In this document: positions 43,790 to 52,595 of the stretch, piece after piece
Position numbering within the stretch: the stretch's first letter is position 1
How the letters are laid out: every line of letters begins with the position of its first letter
Assembly: GCF_026460885.1 (NCBI RefSeq)
Contig: NZ_JAOVZW010000030.1
Location: 1 to 64,000, forward strand
From: Chryseobacterium formosum
GTDB lineage: Bacteria; Bacteroidota; Bacteroidia; Flavobacteriales; Weeksellaceae
Direction of reading: 5' to 3'
DNA length: 64,000 bases
Position numbers and translations under genes: made by a program
The notes under the pieces: generated by a model
What the model was told of the DNA's origin: nothing
Databases searched by the model: none
The model's input: the letters and a program-made list of their open reading frames with translations, nothing else

Positions 43790-43976
43790 ACAAGACTTTA
43801 TTTTTAGATTTAGATAAAGAAAATTGGTTAAAGTGTATAAACAAGATTTAACACACAATTATTATATCAAAGGTAAAATATTTAAACGGATATTTAAATT
43901 TTACTGAATTTAAATTATTGAAAATCATTTTATTAATTGTATCTGCAGCGTTTTTGAAAGGTGAAATAAAAAGTTT

Positions 43977-43992
43977 TGGCATGATTTTTACA
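43977..43992 (+). promoter_or_regulatory. Sigma-54-like promoter of the barrel gene
   Basis: TGGCATGATTTTTACA fits TGGCAYR-N4-TTGCW except A for G at the -12 GC. It lies 35 bp before the ATG at 44027. The mismatch is in an important position, so activity is uncertain. Confidence 0.4.
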
Positions 43993-44026
43993 TCTCGCAA
44001 CCAGTAAAATTTAAAAAATCAGAGTT

Positions 44027-44599
44027 ATGAAAATGTTTAAGCAAACCATTTTAGCAGCTGGAATTTTGACAGCCGGTTTAGTAAGTGCGCAAAGTGCTCA
44101 GATGAATAATATGATTAAAGTCGGGGCAACCGCAGGGATTGCCGTTCCTTCAGATAACCTTTCTGCTGCAGTAGGTGTAGATGTAGCGTACCAGAATTTA
44201 ATTACACCAGGATTTGGTTTAGGTATTGCGACAGGATATACCCATTATTTCGGTAAAAATAACAACGGATATACCAATAATGACGTAGGAGTAGTTCCTG
44301 TAGCTGCACTTTTCAGAGTTTATCCTAAACAGACAGGATTTTATTTTGGAGCCGATTTAGGTTACGGATTTTTAGTAGGTGATGAAAAAGTAGCAACCAA
44401 TTCTACGGTTAACAGACCAGATGGAGGTTTCTACCTAAAACCAGAAATTGGTTACCACAACAGAGACTGGAATTTCTTCCTTCAATATCAAAAAGTTTTC
44501 GCAGGAAGCAATGGAGATATTGCTGCACCGGCTTCTCAAGACTATAATGTGGGAAGCATCGGAGCTGGATTTTCGTACAATATTCCTTTAGGGAAATAA
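44027..44599 (+). CDS. Small outer-membrane beta-barrel protein
   Basis: 190 residues. Signal peptide (LAAGILTAGLVSAQ) and eight alternating strands with GVDVAYQNLITPGFGLGIA, PKQTGFYFGADLGYGF and a C-terminal IGAGFSYNIPLGK end typical of OmpA/OmpW-size barrels. Porin- or adhesin-like; substrate unknown. A single-gene unit. Confidence 0.75.
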   Translation: MKMFKQTILAAGILTAGLVSAQSAQMNNMIKVGATAGIAVPSDNLSAAVGVDVAYQNLITPGFGLGIATGYTHYFGKNNNGYTNNDVGVVPVAALFRVYPKQTGFYFGADLGYGFLVGDEKVATNSTVNRPDGGFYLKPEIGYHNRDWNFFLQYQKVFAGSNGDIAAPASQDYNVGSIGAGFSYNIPLGK

Positions 44600-44689
44600 T
44601 TATATAAAATATAATCAGTTATTAACCAAACCTTTTCGAGTTTTTGAAAAGGTTTTCTGTTACCATACACGAAATACCAAAACAATTAT

Positions 44690-44697
44690 TATATTTG
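44690..44697 (+). promoter_or_regulatory. -7 element of the glucokinase promoter
   Basis: TATATTTG 16 bp before the chosen ATG (44713). It supports that start over the upstream in-frame ATG at 44644, which would lie before the promoter. Confidence 0.5.
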
Positions 44698-44712
44698 ATA
44701 AAATTTGTGATT

Positions 44713-45762
44713 ATGAACTTAAATCCAAAATTTCCTCTCTATTTACCGGGAGTAAAAAACACCAATAATGATAATGTTTCTATTATAGGAGCTAATTTGA
44801 GAGAAGATGTGACAACGATTGCATATTACACTTCAGGAAATTCCGGGATAGAACTTAAATTTAAAAATAATTATTCTACCAAAGAATATTCTTCTTTTGC
44901 AGATGTACTTTCAGCATTTATTCAGGAATCAAATCTTGAGAATGTTCAGCGATTGGGAATTTCGGTTCCGGGACCTGTGCTTGATGGGAAAAGTCACCCT
45001 GCAAGATTAAATTGGCATTTAGATGTAGAAGAATATCAAAGTAAATTTGGTTTCGAAAAGGTTTATATGCTGAATGATCAGGAAGCTTCTGCTTACGGAA
45101 TCGGTCTTTTGGATGATTCTGAACTGGATGCAATTTACATCGGAGATCACCGTGAAAAAGGAAATGTTGCTATTCTTGCTCCAGGAAATGGTTTGGGAGA
45201 AGCAGGGTATTTCTTTGACGGAAAATATTTGAGACCTTTCGCTACAGAAGGCGGTCATTCTGAATTTTCACCAAGAACCAATGTTGAGGTAGAATTTTAT
45301 CAGTTTTTAAACAATATTTACGGAATTGTAAGCTGGGAAAATGTGCTTTCTAAAACAGGTTTGTTTAATATTTACAGATTCTTAAGAGACGTAAAAAGAC
45401 ATCCTGAACCGGAATGGCTTTCAGAGCGTTTAGCAAACGGAAACTTTACTGAAGAAATTTTTAAAGCAGCAATGCACGAAGATGCGATGATCTGTAAAAT
45501 TGCTTTAGATACATTTTTAGAGTTTTTAGCAAGAGAAGCAAATAACCTTACTTTGAAGCTTAAAGCTACGGGAGGTTTGCTGATTGCAGGAGATATTCCA
45601 CAAATCATTAGAGAATATATTGATAAAGATAAATTCTATGAGAAATTTAAAATAAGTGATAAGATGGAAGATATGTTGAAAAACATTCCAATCCATTTGA
45701 TTAATACAGATAGTACGAGTATAAATGGTGCGGCACTTTATACCGCTTATTATACAGAATAA
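44713..45762 (+). CDS. glk: Glucokinase (Glk family)
   Basis: 349 residues from the ATG at 44713. The N-terminal phosphate loop is variant (SIIGANLREDVTTIAYY). LGISVPGPVLDGKSHPARLN and LNDQEASAYGIG (catalytic Asp in LND) are Glk signatures; AILAPGNGLGEAGYFFDG and FATEGGHSEFSPR follow. The adenosine site GGLLIAGDIPQII and the C-terminal STSINGAALYTAYY complete the fold. It phosphorylates glucose with ATP in the cytoplasm. Own promoter and terminator. Confidence 0.9.
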   Translation: MNLNPKFPLYLPGVKNTNNDNVSIIGANLREDVTTIAYYTSGNSGIELKFKNNYSTKEYSSFADVLSAFIQESNLENVQRLGISVPGPVLDGKSHPARLNWHLDVEEYQSKFGFEKVYMLNDQEASAYGIGLLDDSELDAIYIGDHREKGNVAILAPGNGLGEAGYFFDGKYLRPFATEGGHSEFSPRTNVEVEFYQFLNNIYGIVSWENVLSKTGLFNIYRFLRDVKRHPEPEWLSERLANGNFTEEIFKAAMHEDAMICKIALDTFLEFLAREANNLTLKLKATGGLLIAGDIPQIIREYIDKDKFYEKFKISDKMEDMLKNIPIHLINTDSTSINGAALYTAYYTE

Positions 45763-45765
45763 AAT

Positions 45766-45795
45766 AAAACTCCGAAGAAATTCGGAGTTTTTTTA
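45766..45795 (+). terminator. Intrinsic terminator after glucokinase
   Basis: AAAACTCCGAA / TTCGGAGTTTT, loop GAAA (GNRA), then TTTTT. Confidence 0.88.
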
Positions 45796-45828
45796 TGCCT
45801 GATTTTAGTCATAAAAATTATTGGATTT

Positions 45829-45844
45829 CTTGATGTACATCAAG
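45829..45844. promoter_or_regulatory. Perfect FNR/CRP-type operator (TTGAT-N4-ATCAA)
   Basis: CTTGATGTACATCAAG is a perfect 16-bp palindrome containing TTGATGTACATCAA, an exact match to the FNR consensus. Its centre lies about 41.5 bp from the start predicted by the -7 box at 45867-45874. The expected -33 TTTG is missing, as in class II activator-dependent promoters. Confidence 0.75.
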
Positions 45845-45866
45845 ACGAATTATTGAATAAGATAAT

Positions 45867-45874
45867 TACATTTG
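45867..45874 (+). promoter_or_regulatory. -7 element of the yceI promoter
   Basis: TACATTTG matches TAnnTTTG. No -33 TTTG precedes it at 19-21 bp. Confidence 0.7.
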
Positions 45875-45903
45875 CAGCTTAATAAACAATTTAAAAATTT
45901 ACA

Positions 45904-46470
45904 ATGAAAAAAATATTCTTATTAGCAGTTTTAGCTAGTGGTTTAGCATTCGGACAGTCAAAAAAAGTAGTAAGCTCAGATGTACACTGGTGGGGTTATA
46001 AAGTTGCTAAAACTGAATCTAGTTCTCATGACGGAACTGTGAAAGTAAAGTCGGGTAACATGATTATGAAAGGTAATGAGCTTGTAGGAGGAGATTTCGT
46101 TTTAGATATGACTTCAATCAATGCAACAGATCTTTCTGGTGAATATCAAGGAAAATTGAATGGTCACTTGAAAAACGGAGATTTCTTCGAAGTTGAAAAA
46201 TTTCCATCTGCAAGTTTTAAAATCACATCGGTAAAGAAAAACAGTGACAAAGTTTACAATAAACTTGTAACTGGAAATCTTACGGTAAAAGGTAAAACAA
46301 ACCAAGTTTCTTTCCCTGCAAAAGTAAATTATGCAAACGGAGTAGTAAGTTTAGAGTCTAATAAATTCTCTTGGGACAGACAAAAATTTGACGTTGCTTA
46401 CAAATCTTCTATGAAAGATGTTTTTGTGAAAGATGAGATAGATATGACTGTAAAGGTGAGCGCAAAATAA
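45904..46470 (+). CDS. YceI-family secreted lipid-binding protein, copy 1
   Basis: 188 residues. Signal peptide (IFLLAVLASGLAFGQ), then the YceI lipocalin-like barrel: SDVHWWGYKVAKT, GGDFVLDMTSINATDL, FFEVEKFPSASFKIT, VTGNLTVKGKTNQVSFPA and KFSWDRQKFDVAYKSS. YceI proteins bind isoprenoids or other lipids in the periplasm. The promoter carries an FNR-type box, so induction by low oxygen or a related signal is predicted. A second YceI gene follows after a terminator. Confidence 0.9.
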   Translation: MKKIFLLAVLASGLAFGQSKKVVSSDVHWWGYKVAKTESSSHDGTVKVKSGNMIMKGNELVGGDFVLDMTSINATDLSGEYQGKLNGHLKNGDFFEVEKFPSASFKITSVKKNSDKVYNKLVTGNLTVKGKTNQVSFPAKVNYANGVVSLESNKFSWDRQKFDVAYKSSMKDVFVKDEIDMTVKVSAK

Positions 46471-46490
46471 TTTATTCAAAAAAATATTAT

Positions 46491-46520
46491 TAAAAGTGTA
46501 GAAGTTCTACACTTTTTTTT
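46491..46520 (+). terminator. Terminator between the two yceI genes
   Basis: AAAAGTGTAG / CTACACTTTT, loop AAGTT, followed by TTTT. Partial read-through could set the ratio of the two products. Confidence 0.75.
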
Positions 46521-46548
46521 ATTTTTGTTGAATTGTAAATAAAAAATA

Positions 46549-47160
46549 ATGAAAAGATTACTATTGTTTGTTATGATGTGTGCAAGCATATCATTTGTTT
46601 TTGCTCAGAAGAAGGGAGATAAAATTTCAAAAGTGATAACATCCGAGATAAAATGGTGGGGACATAAGGTGGTAAAAACAAAGCCTACTTCTCATTACGG
46701 AAGTTTAAAACTGAAAAGCGGTAAATTTAATTTTGATAAAACTGTTTTGGTAGACGGTGAGTTTGTAATCGATATGAGAAGCCTTGTTGTGGCTGATCTT
46801 TCGGGAGACGACCAAATAAAACTAACCAACGAGTTGAAGGGAACAAACTTTTTCGAAGTAAAAAAATTCCCGACTGCTAAATTTCACTTAAAGAAAATTA
46901 TTCCTCTTGCAAACAGTGAGTACAACTCAACAATTGTAGGCGATATCACAATTAAAAATATCAGAAAGACGATTTCTTTCCCTGCAAATGCGCATGTTAC
47001 TCAGTTTACAGTAGAAATCGAATCTTCTAAATTTTCTTTAAACAGAAAAGATTTCAGAATTTTCTATCAGAATTCTTTGAAAGATTACTTCATCAAAGAC
47101 GAAATGGATATTCAATTTAAGATTTCTACTCAAAAAGTTGATAACGAAAGACCTTTGTAA
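46549..47160 (+). CDS. YceI-family secreted protein, copy 2
   Basis: 203 residues with signal peptide (LLLFVMMCASISFVFAQ). It is a paralogue of the upstream gene: IKWWGHKVVKTKP, DGEFVIDMRSLVVADL, FFEVKKFPTAKFHLKK, VGDITIKNIRKTISFPA, then FSLNRKDFRIFYQNS. It carries a longer, more charged C-terminus. The tandem duplication is probably old (the proteins differ at most positions). Own terminator downstream; upstream promoter not obvious, so read-through from copy 1 is likely. Confidence 0.88.
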   Translation: MKRLLLFVMMCASISFVFAQKKGDKISKVITSEIKWWGHKVVKTKPTSHYGSLKLKSGKFNFDKTVLVDGEFVIDMRSLVVADLSGDDQIKLTNELKGTNFFEVKKFPTAKFHLKKIIPLANSEYNSTIVGDITIKNIRKTISFPANAHVTQFTVEIESSKFSLNRKDFRIFYQNSLKDYFIKDEMDIQFKISTQKVDNERPL

Positions 47161-47183
47161 GGTTAAAATTTTTATAAAATAGG

Positions 47184-47215
47184 AAGGACTGCTTTAAATA
47201 AGCGGTCCTTTTTTT
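47184..47215 (+). terminator. Intrinsic terminator after yceI copy 2
   Basis: AAGGACTGCTT / AAGCGGTCCTT, one T-G wobble, loop TAAAT, then TTTTT. Confidence 0.82.
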
Positions 47216-47268
47216 ATTTTAGCTAAATCAAATCCTGTTGAATAATTTTTAAATTTAAATACAATTCG

Positions 47269-47910
47269 GTGAAAATATATGTAATAAGTGGTCTTGGTGC
47301 AGATTTTAAAGTTTTGGAACGTTTACAATTTCCAAAAGAGCATGAAGTGGTTTTTATTGATTGGCTGATTCCCGAAAATGAAGAATCTTTCAATTCTTAT
47401 GTTGAAAGAATGGCTGAGAAAATTGATACTTCGGAGCCTTTTTATTTGTTAGGATATTCTTTTGGAGGAATTATGGTTCAGGAAATCAATCTAATTAAAG
47501 CTGCGGAAAAAGTAGTGATTCTGGGAAGTATTAAATCTGATAAAGAGAAATCAAGATTAATCAAGATGGGAGAGATGACTAAAATTCCTAAATATATTCC
47601 TGTTAATTTTTTTAATCTTAAAAATTTCGAAAAGTATTCTGTTTTCAGGAACTTTTTTGATCCTAAAAACCCTAAAGTCAATCAATACTTCCGAGTAACC
47701 GATCCGTATTATTTAAAATGGTCTGTTCAACGTATTTCGGAATGGAAATTTGAACAGAAAAATAACATTATTCAGATTATGGGTGACCGTGATATTGTTT
47801 TTCCGCTTAAAAATTCAAAACCGGATTATATTATAAAAGGCGGAACTCATCTTTTTCCGGCAACTAAACATAAAGAAGTTTCATTACTTTTAAATAAAAT
47901 TTTTATTTAA
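47269..47910 (+). CDS. Alpha/beta hydrolase
   Basis: 213 residues from a GTG start. The nucleophile elbow GYSFGG holds the catalytic Ser, GDRDIVFP the Asp and GGTHLF the His, so the triad is complete. The lid region is short and basic. Esterase or lipase-like activity on a small substrate is likely. Single gene with a terminator upstream. Confidence 0.78.
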   Translation: MKIYVISGLGADFKVLERLQFPKEHEVVFIDWLIPENEESFNSYVERMAEKIDTSEPFYLLGYSFGGIMVQEINLIKAAEKVVILGSIKSDKEKSRLIKMGEMTKIPKYIPVNFFNLKNFEKYSVFRNFFDPKNPKVNQYFRVTDPYYLKWSVQRISEWKFEQKNNIIQIMGDRDIVFPLKNSKPDYIIKGGTHLFPATKHKEVSLLLNKIFI

Positions 47911-48050
47911 TTTTAAAATACTATTAAATTTATAGGGGTTATTTATTTTATTTAATGTTTTTATAAAATTTATTTTTAATTTTGAGGGGTTGAAAATAAA
48001 ATTATTGAAATTTGTGTGAATTTCATTTAGCATTAAAATAAAAAACTCTT

Positions 48051-49397
48051 ATGAAAGTTGGTTTAAAATGGAAAGTTTCATTTGTTATCATTTGCATCGT
48101 TGCAATTGGCAGTTTATTCTTCAGTCCGGATGTCGATATTCCTAATACAGGAAATTTTCTCAGTGAAAAAGAAATCGTAGGTTCAGATGTAGCCTGGATT
48201 TTAGCTGCAGCAGGCTTGGTTCTGTTGATGACGCCTGGTTTATCATTCTTTTATGGCGGAATGGTCGGAAAGAAAAATGTAATTTCCACGATGCTTCAAA
48301 GTTTTATCGCTTTGGGTGTGATTTCTATTTTATGGATTGTTGTTGGTTTTTCCCTTTCTTTCGGTGAATCAATTGGCTTTGAAATCGATGGAGTTCATTA
48401 CGGAGTTATCGGTAATCCTTTTACCTATCCGTTTTTCAATCATGTAAGTGTTTATCCGCATAAAGCAATGGCATCAACCATTCCTTTTGTTTTGTTTGCA
48501 TTGTTTCAGATGAAATTTGCAGTCATTACTCCGGCTTTAATTACGGGTTCGTTCGCTGAGAGAGTTCGTTTTATTTCCTATTTGGTGTTCATGGTTCTTT
48601 TCAGTTTGTTCATTTATACACCGCTTTGTCATATGGTTTGGCATCCGGAAGGACTTTTAAATAAATTTTTCGGAGTTAAAGATTTCGCAGGTGGAACGGT
48701 GGTTCACATGAGCGCTGGTTTTGCAGCTTTGGCGGGAGCGATTGTTTTAGGAAGAAGAAAAAATCCGCATCATGAACCATCAAATATCCCTTATGTAATC
48801 CTCGGAACAGGAATGCTTTGGTTTGGATGGTTTGGTTTTAATGCAGGTTCGGCTTTAAGTGCAAATGCAACGGCAGCAATTGCCTTTGGAACGACGACAA
48901 TCGCCTCGGCTTCCGCAATGATGACATGGATTTTCTTTGATAGAATAAACGGACGAAAGGTTTCTGCATTGGGAGCTTGTATTGGTGCGGTTGTCGGTTT
49001 GGTTGCGATTACTCCGGGTTGTGGTTTTGTGTCGATTCAGGAAAGTATTTTTATCGGGTTTATTTCGGCGATTGTTTCAAACTTAATGGTGAATTGGAAT
49101 GCTTTAAAAAAGATTGATGATACGCTGGATGTTTTTGCCTGTCATGGAGTAGGAGGAATTATGGGAATGATTCTCACCGCAATTTTTGCACATGGTGAAA
49201 ATGCAAGTCTTCTTCATGGTGGTTTTGGGGTTTTTGCGCATCACATGACTGCGTTAATTTTAGTTTCTCTTTTTGCATTTTTTGGTTCAATGCTTTTGTA
49301 TAAAATTACTGACAGTATTATCACGTTAAGAGTTTCGGAAGAATCAGAAAATGAAGGTTTAGATATGTCTCAGCATCATGAGAGTTTGAAATGGTAA
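48051..49397 (+). CDS. amt: Ammonium transporter
   Basis: 448 residues with the Amt layout: about 11 membrane helices after a hydrophobic N-terminal segment. Motifs are LVLLMTPGLSFFYGGMVGKK, FAVITPALITGSFAERV, GGTVVHMSAGFAAL (first pore His) and DVFACHGVGGIMG (second pore His). It imports ammonium through the inner membrane. No glnK/PII gene adjoins it, which is less usual. AT-rich upstream region without a clear promoter. Confidence 0.95.
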   Translation: MKVGLKWKVSFVIICIVAIGSLFFSPDVDIPNTGNFLSEKEIVGSDVAWILAAAGLVLLMTPGLSFFYGGMVGKKNVISTMLQSFIALGVISILWIVVGFSLSFGESIGFEIDGVHYGVIGNPFTYPFFNHVSVYPHKAMASTIPFVLFALFQMKFAVITPALITGSFAERVRFISYLVFMVLFSLFIYTPLCHMVWHPEGLLNKFFGVKDFAGGTVVHMSAGFAALAGAIVLGRRKNPHHEPSNIPYVILGTGMLWFGWFGFNAGSALSANATAAIAFGTTTIASASAMMTWIFFDRINGRKVSALGACIGAVVGLVAITPGCGFVSIQESIFIGFISAIVSNLMVNWNALKKIDDTLDVFACHGVGGIMGMILTAIFAHGENASLLHGGFGVFAHHMTALILVSLFAFFGSMLLYKITDSIITLRVSEESENEGLDMSQHHESLKW

Positions 49398-49426
49398 TTT
49401 AGTCCTAAGCATAACTATTTTTATTT

Positions 49427-49509
49427 GGGCAGCTTTATCCGCCTTCCACTCCCGCTTTTTTGCCTCCGCTTCGCTCCGGCAAAAAGAGCTCCGTTCAAGT
49501 CGGGCTGCG
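49427..49509. repeat. GGGCAGC...GGGCTGCG intergenic palindrome
   Basis: Starts GGGCAGCTTTATCCGCC and ends AGTCGGGCTGCG, with an inner hairpin TTTTTGCC/GGCAAAAA around CGCTTCGC. It has the composition and shape of a widespread flavobacterial intergenic repeat (from memory). Only one copy is in the window. It is much more GC-rich than its surroundings. Confidence 0.65.
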
Positions 49510-49647
49510 TAGTTTGTGCAGAGTTAAAGAGACGTTTATAAAATGGGGAATTTGTTGGTTTTAGATTTAGTGATAAACCATTTCTGACATTTCATTTCTT
49601 TATAATTTTCCGTGTATATTTGCTTTTCATGAAAATGGAAAATATAT

Positions 49648-51066
49648 ATGGAGTCAATATCTGTATTTGAGATAATTAAAGTAGGAATAGGTCCTTCAAG
49701 TTCCCACACAATGGGACCATGGAATGCAGCATCTGCATTTATCAGAATTATAAAAAGAGAAAAATCAATTGCTGAGGTAAAAGAAGTTTTCCTTGAATTC
49801 TTCGGTTCACTGGCAAAAACAGGAATCGGTCACGGAACCGACATTGCAGGAATGTTGGGCTTAAATGGCGAAGATTTTAAAACCATCGATACTACAAAAA
49901 TTGATGAAATTGTTGATAGAATAAAAGAATCTCAGATCATTAATCTAGGCGGAGAAAAAGAAATTCCTTTTGTTTACGGACATCATTTGGTTTTGAATAT
50001 GTCTCAAACTCTCGATTATCATCCGAACGGGATGATTTTCAAAGCAATTTTTGAAGATGGAACCGAGCTTGTGCAGGATTTTTATTCTGTCGGCGGTGGT
50101 TTTATCATGAGTCAGGAGAAAAATTCGATTGAGAAACAGTGTGTTCGTACCATATATCCTTGTCATCACGGTTCTGATATCGTTAAATATTGCGAGAAAT
50201 TAGGTTTCGATAAAATGTCAGATTTAATTTTAATCAATGAAGAAAGCTGGAGAACGCAGGATGAAACAAGAAAAGAAGCACTTTACATTTGGGAACAGAT
50301 TAAAGAATGTATTTATAAAGGCGTAAACAAAGAAGGGATTTTACCGGGCGGACTGAATGTTACACGTCGTGCAGCCGGAATGAACAGAAAACTTTTAGGC
50401 GAAAAAATTTATAGAAATAAAGACGAATGGTTTCAGCAGGTTGTTGATGCAGAAGAAAACTTTACAAATATTAATAAATGGATTTCATGCTTTGCATTGG
50501 CTGTAAATGAAGAAAACGCAAGTTTCGGAAGAATTATTACGGCGCCTACCAATGGAGCGAGTGGAGTAATTCCTGCAGTTTTAATGTATTCTCAGGCTTT
50601 CACAGAGGCAACATCTGAAGATGATATTGCAAGATTTATTTTGGTAGCTGGAGAAATTGGAACTTTATTTAAAAAAAATGCAACGATTTCTGCAGCAATG
50701 GGTGGTTGTCAGGCGGAAGTAGGCGTTTCTTCAGCGATGGCAGCCGCAGGTCTAACGGAAATTCTTGGTGGAAGCGTCGGTCAGGTTTTGATGGCGGCGG
50801 AGATTGCGATGGAACATCATTTAGGTTTAACGTGTGATCCGATCAAAGGTTTAGTGCAAATTCCTTGTATTGAAAGAAATACGATGGGTGCTATTAAAGC
50901 GATTACGGCTGCAAATATTGCATTAGAAAGTGATCCTACCAAAGCGAAAGTAAGTTTAGATCAGGTGATTCAAACCATGTGGGAAACTGCGTTATCGATG
51001 AATGACCGTTTTAAGGAAACTTCTGAAGGCGGATTGGCAATTGCAGTGAACGTTCCGGAGTGTTAA
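49648..51066 (+). CDS. sdaA: L-serine ammonia-lyase, iron-sulfur type
   Basis: 472 residues in one chain (alpha and beta parts fused). Signature GPSSSHTMGPWNAA at the N-terminus, RIITAPTNGASGVIPAVL, SAAMGGCQAEVGVSSAMAA and LTCDPIKGLVQIPCIERN provide the Cys ligands of the [4Fe-4S] cluster. It deaminates L-serine to pyruvate and ammonia. The ammonium transporter gene upstream is probably coincidental context. It is followed by a 22-bp array with two terminators. Confidence 0.96.
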   Translation: MESISVFEIIKVGIGPSSSHTMGPWNAASAFIRIIKREKSIAEVKEVFLEFFGSLAKTGIGHGTDIAGMLGLNGEDFKTIDTTKIDEIVDRIKESQIINLGGEKEIPFVYGHHLVLNMSQTLDYHPNGMIFKAIFEDGTELVQDFYSVGGGFIMSQEKNSIEKQCVRTIYPCHHGSDIVKYCEKLGFDKMSDLILINEESWRTQDETRKEALYIWEQIKECIYKGVNKEGILPGGLNVTRRAAGMNRKLLGEKIYRNKDEWFQQVVDAEENFTNINKWISCFALAVNEENASFGRIITAPTNGASGVIPAVLMYSQAFTEATSEDDIARFILVAGEIGTLFKKNATISAAMGGCQAEVGVSSAMAAAGLTEILGGSVGQVLMAAEIAMEHHLGLTCDPIKGLVQIPCIERNTMGAIKAITAANIALESDPTKAKVSLDQVIQTMWETALSMNDRFKETSEGGLAIAVNVPEC

Positions 51067-51091
51067 AATAAAACATAAGCAGCTTATTATA

Positions 51092-51185
51092 AAAACGTGC
51101 GCATCTTTTGATTAAAAGGTGCGCACGTTTTCAGTAAAAGATACGTACCTTTTCAATGAAACGTCTGTATCTTTTTTTAATAGAA
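51092..51185 (+). terminator. Double terminator built from a 22-bp tandem array after sdaA
   Basis: Four 22-bp units (51098-51185) each carry a T-run and an A-run. Units 1-2 form AAAACGTGCGCA / TGCGCACGTTTT (perfect 12 bp); units 3-4 form AAAAGATAC / GTATCTTTT followed by TTT. This is a compact version of the array-terminators at 23203 and 30853, with a different unit. Confidence 0.75.
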
Positions 51186-51197
51186 TAAATTCTTTAT

Positions 51198-52586
51198 TTA
51201 CTGGCTTTTTGGAAGTTCGTAATTTACTCCGTAAAGCATACTCAAAATGGCCACCACAAATTCATTTCCGGCAATTCCTATTCTGTCAGCGTTTAAGGAA
51301 TATGAAATAGAAACATCATCTTCACCATTGTAGATCATTAGTGAATTGGTTCCGTAAGTTCCGCCGCTGTGACCTACAAAAATTTTACTGTGAAAGGGGA
51401 CAATTGCCAATCCTTTTCCAAATCTGTTTTCGTCAGGAATCATCGATTTTAATGATTCTTCTGAAACTAATTTACGGTCGAAAATAGAGTTAATGATTAG
51501 ATTTAAATTATATGGAGTTGTTGCAATGTCGCCTACCCCAGCAATATTGTTAAAATCGAAATCTTTTACAGGTTCCCATTTGTTTTTGAATGCAAAAGGT
51601 AGATAAACATTGCCCGGTTTTTGAGATGCTGTGTAGAAATTCTTTAGCTGTAAAGGTTTAATAATAAATTCATTTAAATTTTCTGCATAATTCTTTTTCG
51701 AAACTTTTTCTAAAATTTTAGTTAAAAGAAAATATCCTGAATTAGAATACTGTTGCTTTGAACCGGGTTCGAATAAAGAGCCCTGTTCGATAATTCTATT
51801 GATAATCTGCTTCTCTGAAGTTTTTTCTGTAAGCCATCTTGGGTTATCTTTTCCCATAACATAATCACTAAGTCCTGAAGTGTGATTTAGAAGTTGAGAA
51901 ATTTCAATGGTTTTAGCATTTGGAATTTCAGGGTAATATTGAGCAAGTTTGTCTGTCAGATTCAGTTTTTTCTGCTCAATCATTTTATAGATCAGAATAG
52001 CAGTCATGGTTTTTGTTATTGAACCAATTTGGAAAACCTGATTACTACTTTTAAAGTCAGGAAGATTTTTCTCTCCAAAATTCTTCTTGTAAATTTCTTT
52101 ACCTTCTTTGAAAATAGAAACTTCTCCTGCCAAAGCATTGTTTTTTTCTAAAGAAGAAATAAAATCATCAACCTTTCTTAGGCTTTCTTTGAGGTCTGAT
52201 ATTTTTAAGAATGTAAGATTTTTATCATTGTTTTTACTCTTGTCAAATGGTTTTAAAATTAATGGTAAAGCCATTCCGCTTTGAGTAAAAGTTCCGGTGA
52301 TTTCGGAATTTTTTAGTGTTCCTTTAAAAGAAGCATTCATCGCTGCATTTTCAAAACTCAGTTCATTGTTTATAAAAGAAGTTTTATCAATCGGAATTCC
52401 TTCAGCACCTTGTAACGGACTGTCGAGAGTAGATTTATATCCATCTTTTTCTTTTTGGATATTGATAATTAACGGAAGTTTGTTGCCTTGAATTTCCAGT
52501 TCGCCCATCCAGGAACCTACAATCTGCTGAGCAAAAATTGAATTAAAAATCAGGAACCCGAAGAGAAGTAAAAATTTATTTTTCAT
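51198..52586 (-). CDS. Serine hydrolase, beta-lactamase/AmpC family
   Basis: 462 residues. Signal peptide (LLLFGFLIFNSIFAQ), an N-terminal beta domain of about 120 residues (QIVGSWMGELEIQGNKLPL), then the serine hydrolase domain. SxxK is in FQIGSITKTMTAIL, YSN is in QQYSNSGYFLLT, and the third motif reads GHSGGTYG near the C-terminus. It is exported, acting on peptidoglycan-like or ester substrates. Last gene of a three-gene minus-strand set with Yip1-like and DUF2089 genes. Confidence 0.88.
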   Translation of the reverse strand: MKNKFLLLFGFLIFNSIFAQQIVGSWMGELEIQGNKLPLIINIQKEKDGYKSTLDSPLQGAEGIPIDKTSFINNELSFENAAMNASFKGTLKNSEITGTFTQSGMALPLILKPFDKSKNNDKNLTFLKISDLKESLRKVDDFISSLEKNNALAGEVSIFKEGKEIYKKNFGEKNLPDFKSSNQVFQIGSITKTMTAILIYKMIEQKKLNLTDKLAQYYPEIPNAKTIEISQLLNHTSGLSDYVMGKDNPRWLTEKTSEKQIINRIIEQGSLFEPGSKQQYSNSGYFLLTKILEKVSKKNYAENLNEFIIKPLQLKNFYTASQKPGNVYLPFAFKNKWEPVKDFDFNNIAGVGDIATTPYNLNLIINSIFDRKLVSEESLKSMIPDENRFGKGLAIVPFHSKIFVGHSGGTYGTNSLMIYNGEDDVSISYSLNADRIGIAGNEFVVAILSMLYGVNYELPKSQ

Positions 52587-52595
52587 ATTTTAAAT

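Noticed and set aside
45829..45844. Reading the FNR-type palindrome as a terminator of glucokinase
   Set aside because: A separate clear terminator is at 45766-45795, and the palindrome has no T-run.
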